NCBI GenBank assembly: GCA_045543615.1 | Contig: JAZPXL010000037.1 | Location: 1-64,000 of the forward strand | Direction of reading: 5' to 3' | DNA: 64,000 nt | Origin: CAG-390 sp045543615 | GTDB lineage: Bacteria; Bacillota; Clostridia; Oscillospirales; CAG-272 | Made by a program: the position numbers and the translations under genes | Notes under the pieces: generated by a model | What the model was told of the DNA's origin: nothing | Seen by the model: the letters and a program-made list of their open reading frames with translations, nothing else | The model's database searches: none | In this document: one piece after another, positions 8,362 through 17,402 of the stretch | Layout: each line of letters begins with the position of its first letter | How positions within the stretch are numbered: position 1 is the stretch's first letter

Positions 8362-9270
8362 ATGGCCGAAAAAATCCAAGAATTCTTTTCTGCGCTTTGG
8401 AGCTTGTTTGATAGATACGTTCTCAGCGCAGTATCGGAGATGCAACTTCTCGATTTTGTTGATATTTTAATTCTCACGGTAATAATATTTTCAGTTTATA
8501 AATTTATTAGAGAGCGCAGAGCAGTCAGGCTTTTGAAGGGCTTGATGATAGTTATTGCTGTCTTGCTGATCAGCGTTCTGCTTGACCTCAAGGCTCTCAA
8601 ATTCATACTTGAGAACTTCTATCAGGTTGGTATGATTGCAATACTGATTATTTTCCAATCCGACCTTCGTGCTGCGCTTGAGCGATTTGGTGGAACAAAT
8701 CTCAAAAATCTTCGCAGTATAACCGAGGGAGAATATAAGGAAATCGTCAGCAGTGCTGAAATTATGGCTGAGGCCGCAACTTCTCTTGCTCGCAGCCAGA
8801 CGGGTGCTTTGATTGTAATTGAACGTTCAACAAAGCTCGGTGAGTATCTGTCGCAAGGCGTTATTCTTAACGCTGAACTTTCTTCGTTGCTGATTCGAAA
8901 TATCTTTTATGATAAAGCCCCTATGCACGATGGTGCTGTAATAATCAGAAAGAACAGAATTTATGCTGCGGGCTGTTATTTGCCTCTCTCAAAGGAAGAT
9001 GTCAACAAGGATCTCGGAACCCGTCACCGTGCGGCTATTGGTCTATCTGAGGTTAGTGATGCTCTTGTTATCGTTGTTTCTGAAGAAACAAGCACAATTT
9101 CTGTTGCGTATGATGGAAAGCTTGAGAGAAACTTCAATTACAGTACACTTAAACAAATGATACTTAAATATATGCTCCCGGCTGATATAAAAAAGGTCGG
9201 ACTCAAAGCTCCCAAGGTTGGTAAGAAGAGCAAGCGTCGCAAGAAAGGAGAAGGTACGGATGAACAATAA
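8362..9270 (+). CDS. cdaA: Diadenylate cyclase CdaA, 302 aa
   Basis: Synthesises the second messenger c-di-AMP from two ATP at the cytoplasmic face of the membrane. Transmembrane helices lie at about 30-49, 59-76 and 84-99, followed by the DAC domain with the catalytic DGA motif at 190-192 (PMHDGAVII) and RHR at 221-223 (GTRHRAAIGLSE). ATG 8362 is chosen because AAAGGGTG sits 7 bases before it; an in-frame GTG at 8353 would overlap that site. The Lys/Arg-rich C-terminus is usual for the family. It overlaps cdaR by 11 bases, the conserved cdaA-cdaR arrangement; glmM, the usual third gene, is absent. Confidence 0.96.
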   Translation: MAEKIQEFFSALWSLFDRYVLSAVSEMQLLDFVDILILTVIIFSVYKFIRERRAVRLLKGLMIVIAVLLISVLLDLKALKFILENFYQVGMIAILIIFQSDLRAALERFGGTNLKNLRSITEGEYKEIVSSAEIMAEAATSLARSQTGALIVIERSTKLGEYLSQGVILNAELSSLLIRNIFYDKAPMHDGAVIIRKNRIYAAGCYLPLSKEDVNKDLGTRHRAAIGLSEVSDALVIVVSEETSTISVAYDGKLERNFNYSTLKQMILKYMLPADIKKVGLKAPKVGKKSKRRKKGEGTDEQ

Positions 9271-10336
9271 CGAAACCACCACATACGTTTTTTCGCAGCA
9301 AGAAGAAACTACGAATGGTAAGCAACCGAGATTTTGGTTTGTTTCCATCATCATTTGTTTTCTTATCTCCTTCGCAATCTGGATTTATGTTGCCAATATA
9401 AGCACTCAGGATTTCGAGAAAACGTTTTCGTTGATTGATATCAAAATTGAGGGTAGTGAGCTTCTTGCTGAACGCTCAAATATGTCGGTTATCAATCTTG
9501 AAGAAAGCAAGGTAAGCGTTACTGTAAGCGGCCTTAGGAGTGATGTTGCTAAGCTTACTGCGGACGATTTCTCGGCATATATTGATGTCAGAAACATTAC
9601 AGAAGCGGGAAGACATTCTCTTGATGTTTCAATTGATTTGCCGAACACCGTTTCTCTTGTTTCAAGAACCCCTGAAAGCGTCAACATTTCTGTTGACGTT
9701 ATCAAGGAAGCGCAGATTGAGGTTAATGTCAAGCTTGCAGCTTACAGCGTTGATTTGTCATACAAACTCGGTGATCCAATTTGTGACACAGAGTTTGTCT
9801 CCGTTTCAGGCCCTCAGGCAGTTTTGGAGCGCATTAAGTATGCCACTGCCTACATTGATCTTGGCACCGTTACCACGAGCACCGTCATGCGCACCGAGGT
9901 TGTACTTGTTGATGCATCAGACAATGTTATTGAGAGTCCGTTCCTTACAATTCATAACAAGAGTGTTTCAGTAACTGTTCCCGTAACATTTGAAAAGAAT
10001 ATTCCGATTGATGTTGCATTTGCAACGGGCGCATCTCGCGACAATTACGAAAGTATTGACCTGTCCCAGCAGTTGCTGAAGATCAAGGGAGATCCAAAGA
10101 TTGTCAACGAAATCAGTTCAATTATCGTTTATACTCTTGATGGAATTACTGAAGGTACATTTGTAGTTGCTCCCACTACCATCAATCTTCCTGATGGAAT
10201 TGAGCTTGTAGGACAAAATTCGGATATTACACTTACGGCAGTACTTAAGACGCCCGATGTAGCGGGTGGCGACGTAACAGGTGATTCTTCGGATGAAAAT
10301 GAATCGCCTGAGCCTATAAATAGAAGTGGCCGATAA
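9260..10336 (+). CDS. cdaR: YbbR-domain regulator of CdaA, 358 aa
   Basis: Membrane-anchored modulator of CdaA. A short cytoplasmic N-terminus, one transmembrane helix (about 26-45) and then YbbR-type beta repeats outside the membrane (repeated patterns such as SGLRSDVAKL, SGPQAVLERI, KGDPKIVNEI). The C-terminal 25 residues are acidic and Ser/Gly-rich. ATG 9260 is preferred because of AAAGGAGAAGG at 9244-9254, inside the end of cdaA; upstream in-frame starts lack such a site. The family and context are unambiguous. Confidence 0.92.
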   Translation: MNNNETTTYVFSQQEETTNGKQPRFWFVSIIICFLISFAIWIYVANISTQDFEKTFSLIDIKIEGSELLAERSNMSVINLEESKVSVTVSGLRSDVAKLTADDFSAYIDVRNITEAGRHSLDVSIDLPNTVSLVSRTPESVNISVDVIKEAQIEVNVKLAAYSVDLSYKLGDPICDTEFVSVSGPQAVLERIKYATAYIDLGTVTTSTVMRTEVVLVDASDNVIESPFLTIHNKSVSVTVPVTFEKNIPIDVAFATGASRDNYESIDLSQQLLKIKGDPKIVNEISSIIVYTLDGITEGTFVVAPTTINLPDGIELVGQNSDITLTAVLKTPDVAGGDVTGDSSDENESPEPINRSGR

Positions 10337-10338
10337 AA

Positions 10339-11970
10339 ATGCAAGACAGTGTTTTTGTTCAAAGGCTGATATCGGGCAGTATATCTTTGCCGTATACACA
10401 GTCTGAGGAAGTTGCAATTGATATTGCAAAAAACAAGCTACTTAAGATCTCAAAACATTTTTCGGGAGCGAGCTTTAATATTTACCGTCGTTCAGTTGAT
10501 GCGAGAACAAGGGGCAGTATTAAGTTTGTCTATTCTGTACTGGTCGAATTACAAGAGCCAATAAAATGCAGGTTGGAAGCTCTCCAAAAGGAGGGCTTCC
10601 GAAATTGCCCTATTGAGATAATTGATGTAGTAAAGGGATCCCAACCGATTGGTGCAAGACCACTTGTAGTCGGTAGTGGGCCTGCAGGTATGTTTTGCGC
10701 ATTGATGCTTGCTGAACAAGGCTACCGACCTCTGCTCATTGAAAGAGGTGCGCCTGTTGAAAAACGAGTAGAGGATGTTGATTCTTTTTTTTCGGGCGCA
10801 GCACTTGATACTGAGTCAAATGTAATGTTTGGCGCAGGAGGGGCAGGAACTTTTTCTGACGGCAAGCTTGTTACTCGAATTAATGATCCACTTTGCGGCT
10901 ATGTGCTAAAAAAGCTCTATGAAAACGGTGCGCCTGAAGAAATTCTCATTTCGGCAAAGCCACATATTGGTACTGACAAGCTTCGGGTAGTTGTTTCAAA
11001 AATTCTTGCTTCTGTCGAAGCTCTCGGTGGAGAAGTGGTATACAATTGTCGACTTGATGGAATTGTTGAGAGAGACGACGGCACGTTGTCTGCTTTAACA
11101 TCCTGTGGTGTGATAAACTGTGGAGTTGTTGTGCTTGCGACAGGCCACAGTGCAAGAGATACTTTCAGCTATTTGCTGACAACCGGTTATAATATTGTTG
11201 CAAAACCTTTTTCCGTTGGTGTCAGAATTGAGCATCTCAGACAAGATATAGAAGCAGGACTTTACGGAAAATTTGCCGGTGACGCGAGACTTGGAGCAGC
11301 CGAATACGCTCTGTCCGATACAAGTGGAGATCGAGGTGTGTATACTTTCTGTATGTGTCCCGGTGGACAGGTTGTTGCGTGCTCAAGTGAGGATGGTGGC
11401 CTTGTTGTAAACGGTATGTCGCACTACGCAAGGGATGGGGTAAATTCCAATTCTGCAATTGCTGTTAGTATTAATAATACGGATCACGATGGCACGCCTA
11501 TGGGTGCAATAGAATTTCAGAGAATGCTTGAAAGACGAGCATTTGCGCTTGGTGGAGGAAATTACTCTGCTCCAATAGAGACGGTAGGGGATTATCTTGT
11601 GGGAAAGACGGCTAATTTCAGATCACCTTCTCGCATTATGCCGACTTACTCACGGAATATGACAAGGGTGTGTGATATTTCATCAATTTTCCCGAGCTCT
11701 GTAAATAATGCACTAAGACGTGGTATTGGTATATTTGGCAAGAAGCTTCCGGGATTTGATACTCCTGATGCTGTGCTGACAGCTGTTGAAAGTCGTACGT
11801 CGTCTCCTGTTCGCATAATGAGAGACGAGAATGGAATTGCACCGTCTCATCCATTGGTTTATCCTTGTGGTGAGGGCGCAGGATATGCAGGTGGCATCAC
11901 AAGTGCCGCGGTAGATGGCACAAAAATCGCACTTTCTATTATAAAAAGATTTGCTCCAAACGCGAATTAA
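10339..11970 (+). CDS. NAD(FAD)-utilising dehydrogenase-like flavoprotein, 543 aa
   Basis: Belongs to the uncharacterised FAD-dependent group COG2509. An N-terminal domain of about 105 residues precedes the dinucleotide fold GSGPAGMFCALMLAEQG (112-128) ending in the acidic LLIERG. The block MFGAGGAGTFSDGKL and the C-terminal CGEGAGYAGGI that closes the FAD site are hallmarks of this group. It lies 2 bases after cdaR and in the same transcription unit. The reaction is unknown; redox chemistry on an unidentified substrate is all that can be said. Confidence 0.85.
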   Translation: MQDSVFVQRLISGSISLPYTQSEEVAIDIAKNKLLKISKHFSGASFNIYRRSVDARTRGSIKFVYSVLVELQEPIKCRLEALQKEGFRNCPIEIIDVVKGSQPIGARPLVVGSGPAGMFCALMLAEQGYRPLLIERGAPVEKRVEDVDSFFSGAALDTESNVMFGAGGAGTFSDGKLVTRINDPLCGYVLKKLYENGAPEEILISAKPHIGTDKLRVVVSKILASVEALGGEVVYNCRLDGIVERDDGTLSALTSCGVINCGVVVLATGHSARDTFSYLLTTGYNIVAKPFSVGVRIEHLRQDIEAGLYGKFAGDARLGAAEYALSDTSGDRGVYTFCMCPGGQVVACSSEDGGLVVNGMSHYARDGVNSNSAIAVSINNTDHDGTPMGAIEFQRMLERRAFALGGGNYSAPIETVGDYLVGKTANFRSPSRIMPTYSRNMTRVCDISSIFPSSVNNALRRGIGIFGKKLPGFDTPDAVLTAVESRTSSPVRIMRDENGIAPSHPLVYPCGEGAGYAGGITSAAVDGTKIALSIIKRFAPNAN

Positions 11971-11988
11971 AAAATGTGAGGACTTAAG

Positions 11989-12420
11989 ATGACAGAAATT
12001 GCTTATGTTGTTGCAGTTGATGATAAGCTTGCAACAGTTGAAATTAACCGTGCTTCAGCGTGTGAGGGATGTCATAATCAAAATCAGCCGGGTGGTTGCT
12101 CGGCTTGCAGCCTTTTGGGAGGCGAGAAGAAAATGCGCGCAGTTGCAATAAATTCTTGTGGTGCTGTTGTTGGTGACAAGGTAAAGGTTGTTGCTTCAAC
12201 TACAAGAACACTTCTTTACGGATTTATTGTGTTCCTACTTCCGATTATTCTTGGTCTTGGCGCATATTTTATTGCATCATCTTTTACAGAAAGTGACATT
12301 ACGAGAACTTGGATTGCAATTGCAGGTTTCGTGATTGCAATTCTTGGCGTAGGTGTTTATTCCTATATGATTTCGAAAAAGAATGTTGACCTTGTAATCA
12401 CCAAGGTCATAGACAAATAA
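11989..12420 (+). CDS. SoxR-reducing system RseC family membrane protein, 143 aa
   Basis: Short N-terminal domain with a four-cysteine cluster (C25, C28, C37, C40; pattern CxxC-x8-CxxC), then two transmembrane helices at about 72-92 and 101-123 and a short C-terminal tail. This matches the RseC/MucC family, associated in clostridia with electron-transport complexes. The cysteine cluster could bind a metal or Fe-S centre (inference). It sits between the flavoprotein and recJ with a 19-base upstream gap; AAAAATGTGAGGAC carries the ribosome binding site. Confidence 0.88.
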   Translation: MTEIAYVVAVDDKLATVEINRASACEGCHNQNQPGGCSACSLLGGEKKMRAVAINSCGAVVGDKVKVVASTTRTLLYGFIVFLLPIILGLGAYFIASSFTESDITRTWIAIAGFVIAILGVGVYSYMISKKNVDLVITKVIDK

Positions 12421-12454
12421 TAGTTTAAGATAGCTTTTTCAAAGATGAGTGATT

Positions 12455-14677
12455 ATGGAAAGTAGTAGAAAAGTAAAAAAAGAATGGGTGCTTAAGTCTC
12501 ACTCTCACAATGAAGAGACGATAGCTCTCCTTGTTCAAAAATTACGAATATCAAAGCTTTGCGCTTCGCTCGTCTGCGATAGAAGCGGCAATACATATGA
12601 TGAGGCATATCAGTTTTGCAACTGCTCGTCGATCGAGGGCAGAGAGCCTTCAACGCTTGCTGATATTGATAAAGCAGTAAAGCGAATACTTGAAGCCGTC
12701 GAAAACGGAAACGAGATAGTGGCTATCTACGGTGACTATGATGCAGACGGCGTTACATCAACGTCCATGCTTTATTTATATCTTACATCCCTTGGACTTG
12801 CGGTAGGTTATTATATCCCCAGCAGAAAAGATGAGGGATACGGTATGAGCAAAGCCGCAATAAACAGGCTCAAAGCTAAGGGTGTTACACTGATTGTAAC
12901 AGTTGATACAGGAGTTACAGCAATTGATGAAATCGATTACGCGAATTCCCTTGGCATTGATGTTATTGTAACTGATCATCACGAGTGCAGACCAACACTT
13001 CCGAACGCAGTTGCCGTAATTAATCCCCACCGCCCCGATTGTAATTATCCGTTCAAAGATCTTGCAGGGGTCGGAGTAGCTTACAAGCTGGCTTGTGCAG
13101 TGGAGATCGAGCGTGCTATTCGTGAAAACAGAGACACATATCAGGCGGCAAGGCAAGTTTTTTTGAAATATTGTGATCTTGTTGCCATTGGAACAATTGC
13201 TGATGTAATGCCGATTGTTGACGAAAATAGAGTTATCGTTGCTATGGGCCTTACTAAAATCAAAGGATTGTGCAGACTTGGGGTAAAGGCACTCATTAAA
13301 GCTGCCACTGCAAGTTCTGCATCTCAAACCCCACGGCCAATTAATTCGACATTTATAGGATATACTATCGCACCAAGAATTAATGCTGCAGGCAGGATGG
13401 GGAATGCGTCTCTTGCAGTTGAGCTTTTGCTTGCTGAAGATGCTAACACTGCAACTCTGATTGCTGAAGAGCTATGCGCACTTAATAAGCAGAGGCAGGC
13501 AGAGGAGAACAAAATTGTAGAGACTGCATATAGACAGATTGAAGACGAGGACTCCGACATTTTTGTTTCCGATGGAGTGCTTGTGCTTGACGATAACAAC
13601 TGGCAACAGGGCGTTATCGGCATAGTTAGTTCAAGAATTACCGAAAGGTACAGCGCGCCGTCAATTCTCATTACATTTGAGGGAATGGATGCAGTTGTTG
13701 GTGAGACACCATATGATATTGGTAAGGGCTCGGGCAGAAGTGTTGATGGGCTCAATCTTGTTGAGGCACTCAGCGAGTGCTCTGATCTGCTTGAAAAATT
13801 CGGAGGTCATGAGCTTGCTGCAGGACTTTCGATTAAGCGTGGCAATCTTCCTGAATTTCGCAGAAGAATTAATGAGTATGCCGTTCCAAGACTAAAGAAC
13901 GCAATAAGAACGCAGAGATTTGAGGCAGACTACGAGCTTGAACTTGAAGATGTTACAATAGAGCTTGCCGAACAGCTCTCTGTGATTATGGAGCCTTGTG
14001 GCCCCGGAAATCCGGAGCCGACGTTCGTTATTAAGGATCTGCGCGTATTTGACAGACGTTCCATAGGTTCAGGTAAGCATCAAAGATTCAATCTGTGCAA
14101 AGGTGACAATAATATTGTTGCTTTGTATTTTGGTGTGACTGAAACCGAGATTCCGTTTGATGAGGGATCTTTGGTTGACGTGCTTTGCACCATAAGCGTT
14201 AACAACTACAATAATCGCAAGAGTGTTCAGCTCATTGTTAACGATATGCGTCACGCTGATGATCCATATCAAAGGCGTGCAGGCTCACGAACGAGATATA
14301 ATGATATTATGACAGGAGGAAGCTTTACTGAAGAGGAACGCTTTCTTCCATCAAGAGACGATTGTGCCTTGATTTTCAGGTTATTTTTATCAAAACTTGA
14401 TGGTAAGCGTTTTATCTCTGAAAACGAGCTTGAGAAGAAATACTTGCCGTCAATTCCTGAAGATATCAGACCTAATTTAGTCAAATTTAGAATTGTACTT
14501 GAAATATTTAACGAGCTTGATCTGATAAACCTTGAATATTTGAATATTGTAAAGGAAGAAGATGGCGACAGATGGAATCTTCCTGCATTTTTGTACGGAG
14601 TTTCCAAAGGTAGTGCATCAAAGATTGATCTTGAAAGCTCACAGATACTGGCGAGATTACGTAGACAATTAAGTTGA
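12455..14677 (+). CDS. recJ: Single-stranded-DNA-specific exonuclease RecJ, 740 aa
   Basis: 5'-3' single-strand exonuclease of RecF-pathway and mismatch repair. DHH-family motifs: DYDADG at 94-99, DTG at 151-153 and DHHE at 174-177; the DHHA1 part contains GRSVDGLNLVEAL and GGHELAAGLSI, followed by an OB-like domain. The C-terminal 150 or so residues form the additional Firmicutes-type RecJ domain. ATG 12455 is used; an in-frame GTG at 12449 is a possible alternative and ribosome-binding sequence is weak for both. Part of the long plus-strand block. Confidence 0.93.
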   Translation: MESSRKVKKEWVLKSHSHNEETIALLVQKLRISKLCASLVCDRSGNTYDEAYQFCNCSSIEGREPSTLADIDKAVKRILEAVENGNEIVAIYGDYDADGVTSTSMLYLYLTSLGLAVGYYIPSRKDEGYGMSKAAINRLKAKGVTLIVTVDTGVTAIDEIDYANSLGIDVIVTDHHECRPTLPNAVAVINPHRPDCNYPFKDLAGVGVAYKLACAVEIERAIRENRDTYQAARQVFLKYCDLVAIGTIADVMPIVDENRVIVAMGLTKIKGLCRLGVKALIKAATASSASQTPRPINSTFIGYTIAPRINAAGRMGNASLAVELLLAEDANTATLIAEELCALNKQRQAEENKIVETAYRQIEDEDSDIFVSDGVLVLDDNNWQQGVIGIVSSRITERYSAPSILITFEGMDAVVGETPYDIGKGSGRSVDGLNLVEALSECSDLLEKFGGHELAAGLSIKRGNLPEFRRRINEYAVPRLKNAIRTQRFEADYELELEDVTIELAEQLSVIMEPCGPGNPEPTFVIKDLRVFDRRSIGSGKHQRFNLCKGDNNIVALYFGVTETEIPFDEGSLVDVLCTISVNNYNNRKSVQLIVNDMRHADDPYQRRAGSRTRYNDIMTGGSFTEEERFLPSRDDCALIFRLFLSKLDGKRFISENELEKKYLPSIPEDIRPNLVKFRIVLEIFNELDLINLEYLNIVKEEDGDRWNLPAFLYGVSKGSASKIDLESSQILARLRRQLS

Positions 14678-14693
14678 TTTAGAGGAGCATATA

Positions 14694-16928
14694 ATGAGTG
14701 GCCCAACTGACATTATCCATCAGAGTGTAGGCATTGAGCGATTGCTCAGCATTTTACACGGAACTGGTAAAAATTATAATATAGACAAGATTGTAAGTGC
14801 GTACAATTATGCGGCCGCGCTACACGAGGGACAGTTCCGTCTTAGTGGTGAGCCGTATATTTCGCACCCTCTTGCTGTTGCAGAAATAGTGGCAGGACTT
14901 GAGCTGGACACGGATTCTATCTGTGCAGCTTTGCTTCACGATACAGTTGAGGATTGTGCAGACAAAACTGATCTTGTTGAGATAGAAAAGCAGTTTGGAC
15001 AGTCTGTTGCAATTATTGTTGACGGACTTACAAAAATGGTAACGCTTACTATTGAAGACAAGGAAGAGGCGCATATCGAGAACCTGAGAAAAATGCTTTT
15101 GGCGATGTCAAAAGACATTCGTGTTATTTTCATAAAGCTTTGCGACAGACTTCACAATATGCGTACTCTCGGTGCACAGCCTGAAAAGAAGCAGAGAACA
15201 ATTGCGCTTGAAACGATGCAGGTTTATGCGCCATTGGCTCACAGGCTTGGTATGCAAAGGGTTAAGCAGGAGCTTGAAAATCTCGGCCTTTTCTATCTCG
15301 ATCCCATCGGCTATGAAGAGGTAAGAAGCGATATCGAGAGAAAATACGGACAGAATCAAGATTTTATTGAAAATATTCGTTCTCTTGTTTCTGAAAAGCT
15401 CGAAGAGTATCATATAAGTTTCAATCTTGAAGGTCGTATTAAAACGGTATACAGCATATACAAAAAGATGTATAACCAAAATAAGAGCTTCGATGAGATT
15501 TATGACTTTTATGCTCTGAGAGTCATTGTAGACACAGAGCTTGAGTGCTACACGGTTCTTGGTATTATCCACGAAAAGTTCAACTCTATGCCCGGCAGAT
15601 TTAAGGATTATATTTCTACTCCTAAGCCTAATATGTACCGTTCGCTCCATACTACTGTAATCGGTAGAGACGGTATTCCGTTTGAAGTGCAGATTCGTAC
15701 AAGAGAGATGCATCAGGTAGCTGAATACGGCGTTGCCGCCCATTGGAAATACAAGAGTGGCGAAAAGGGTGGGGTTGATCTCGACAAGAAGCTTGAATGG
15801 ATCGCAAGACTAATTGAGACCGAGGATGAGGCTAGAGACCCTGATGAATTTATGCAGGCACTCAAAACTGACGTTTTCCACGATGAGACGTATGTGTTTA
15901 CACCCAAGGGTGATGTTATTGCACTGCCGTATGGTTCGACAGTTATCGACTTTGCGTACGCGATTCACTCAGCAGTTGGTAACAAGATGGTCGGGGCAAA
16001 GATCAACGGAATGATTGTTCCTATTGATCGTGTGCCACAAAACGGCGAGATTGTTGAGATTCTTACATCTTCGTCAAGCAAAGGTCCAAGCAGAGATTGG
16101 CTTTCCATCGTCAAAACAAGTGAAGCAAGGACAAAGATCCGTTCGTGGTTCAAGAAAGAGAAGAGAGCAGATAATATTGTTGTTGGCCGAAATGCGCTTG
16201 AGCTTGAATTTAAGCGTTTTGGCAGACATTATACCGACGCACAGTTCGTTGAGATCTGCACAACAGTGGGTCAGCGAAACGGATTTATGTCATTTGATGA
16301 TTTGTGTAATACAATAGGCTACGGTGGTCTGGCTATTTCAAAGATTATTGGTAAGCTGAGAGATGAATTTGACCGAGTAGTTAAGGTTGAAGAGCCAATA
16401 GCTCCAATAACGGATGTTACGCAGGTTGTTGTTTCTAAGAAGCCGAAGAACTTTAAATCTAACAGTGGAGTTATTGTTGACGGTGAGATGGGCTGTGCTG
16501 TAAAATTTGCTCGCTGCTGCAACCCCCTGCCCGGAGATCAGATTATAGGTTTTATTACAAAGGGATTTGGCATTTCTGTTCATAAGCGTGACTGCCCGAA
16601 TGTTAGACAAGGTCTTCGCGATCTGCAAAACGCCGACAGATGGGTACCTGTTGAATGGGAAAGCGGTGCTGTCAGCGATTCTAACGGAGTTTATGAGGCT
16701 CTTGTTAGGATTATGGCGGATAATACAATTTCCCTTATAGCTGATATTACAAGTGCACTTGCAGATATGCGTGTTTCCATTTTGCAGATAAACTCGCAGA
16801 AGCAAACAAACAACTCGATTATCATTGACATCAAGGTTGGATGCAAGAACATTGATCATTACAATTCTATTGTGTCAAGACTTTCATCGCTTAAAGATAT
16901 TAAAAACGTTTCAAGAGGATTTTCATAA
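14694..16928 (+). CDS. relA: Bifunctional (p)ppGpp synthetase/hydrolase RelA/SpoT, 744 aa
   Basis: Makes and degrades the stringent-response alarmones. Order of domains: HD hydrolase (about 40-200; H58 and the HD pair 82-83 in LLHDTVED, so hydrolysis should be intact), synthetase (about 235-350; RFKDYISTPKPNMYRSLHT and EVQIRTREMH), TGS (about 395-455), helical/zinc-finger region with CC in FARCCNPLPGD, and C-terminal ACT (about 660-744). Length is typical of a long bifunctional Rel. It precedes dtd with no gap, the order conserved in Firmicutes. Confidence 0.96.
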   Translation: MSGPTDIIHQSVGIERLLSILHGTGKNYNIDKIVSAYNYAAALHEGQFRLSGEPYISHPLAVAEIVAGLELDTDSICAALLHDTVEDCADKTDLVEIEKQFGQSVAIIVDGLTKMVTLTIEDKEEAHIENLRKMLLAMSKDIRVIFIKLCDRLHNMRTLGAQPEKKQRTIALETMQVYAPLAHRLGMQRVKQELENLGLFYLDPIGYEEVRSDIERKYGQNQDFIENIRSLVSEKLEEYHISFNLEGRIKTVYSIYKKMYNQNKSFDEIYDFYALRVIVDTELECYTVLGIIHEKFNSMPGRFKDYISTPKPNMYRSLHTTVIGRDGIPFEVQIRTREMHQVAEYGVAAHWKYKSGEKGGVDLDKKLEWIARLIETEDEARDPDEFMQALKTDVFHDETYVFTPKGDVIALPYGSTVIDFAYAIHSAVGNKMVGAKINGMIVPIDRVPQNGEIVEILTSSSSKGPSRDWLSIVKTSEARTKIRSWFKKEKRADNIVVGRNALELEFKRFGRHYTDAQFVEICTTVGQRNGFMSFDDLCNTIGYGGLAISKIIGKLRDEFDRVVKVEEPIAPITDVTQVVVSKKPKNFKSNSGVIVDGEMGCAVKFARCCNPLPGDQIIGFITKGFGISVHKRDCPNVRQGLRDLQNADRWVPVEWESGAVSDSNGVYEALVRIMADNTISLIADITSALADMRVSILQINSQKQTNNSIIIDIKVGCKNIDHYNSIVSRLSSLKDIKNVSRGFS

Positions 16929-17402
16929 ATGATTGCTGTTGTTCAAAGAGTCAGCCACGCTGAAGTAAAGGTTGATGGTATCAGCATTGGAAAGTGTGGA
17001 AAAGGGTTGCTAGTGCTTCTCGGAGTTGCGGCAGGTGACACTAAAGAAGATGCAGATGCTATTGCACGAAAAATTCCGTCCCTTCGCATTTTCTGCAACG
17101 ATGAGGGGAAGATGAATCTTTCTTTGCAGGATATTGGTGGCGAAATCCTTGCAATTTCAAACTTCACACTGCTCGCTAACTGTCGCAGAGGAAATCGCCC
17201 TGATTTTATTGGTGCTGAAAAGCCTTGCGCTGCAAATGAAATGTATGAGTATTTCGTCTCTGTTCTTCGCCAGAGTGTCCCTCACGTCGATATGGGCAAG
17301 TTCGGTGGTGATATGAAGATCGATGCACTCAACGATGGTCCTGTTACCATATTGCTTGATAGCGCAGTTCTCAGGGGCCCACGCCACGGAGGTGCTCAAT
17401 GA
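16929..17402 (+). CDS. dtd: D-aminoacyl-tRNA deacylase, 157 aa
   Basis: Removes D-amino acids mischarged on tRNA. N-terminal MIAVVQRVSHAEVKVDG, the SNFTL variant of the SQxT motif (about 77-81) and the NDGPVT version of the NxGPxT cross-subunit motif (about 136-141) identify DTD. In the sequence SQ is SN, a conservative change. It starts directly after the relA stop codon and its end overlaps hemZ by 4 bases (ATGA), implying translational coupling. Confidence 0.94.
   Translation: MIAVVQRVSHAEVKVDGISIGKCGKGLLVLLGVAAGDTKEDADAIARKIPSLRIFCNDEGKMNLSLQDIGGEILAISNFTLLANCRRGNRPDFIGAEKPCAANEMYEYFVSVLRQSVPHVDMGKFGGDMKIDALNDGPVTILLDSAVLRGPRHGGAQ

Noticed and set aside
15108..15743. 211-codon minus-strand frame inside relA
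   Set aside because: Antisense shadow of a conserved, full-length Rel protein; no start signal or family resemblance.
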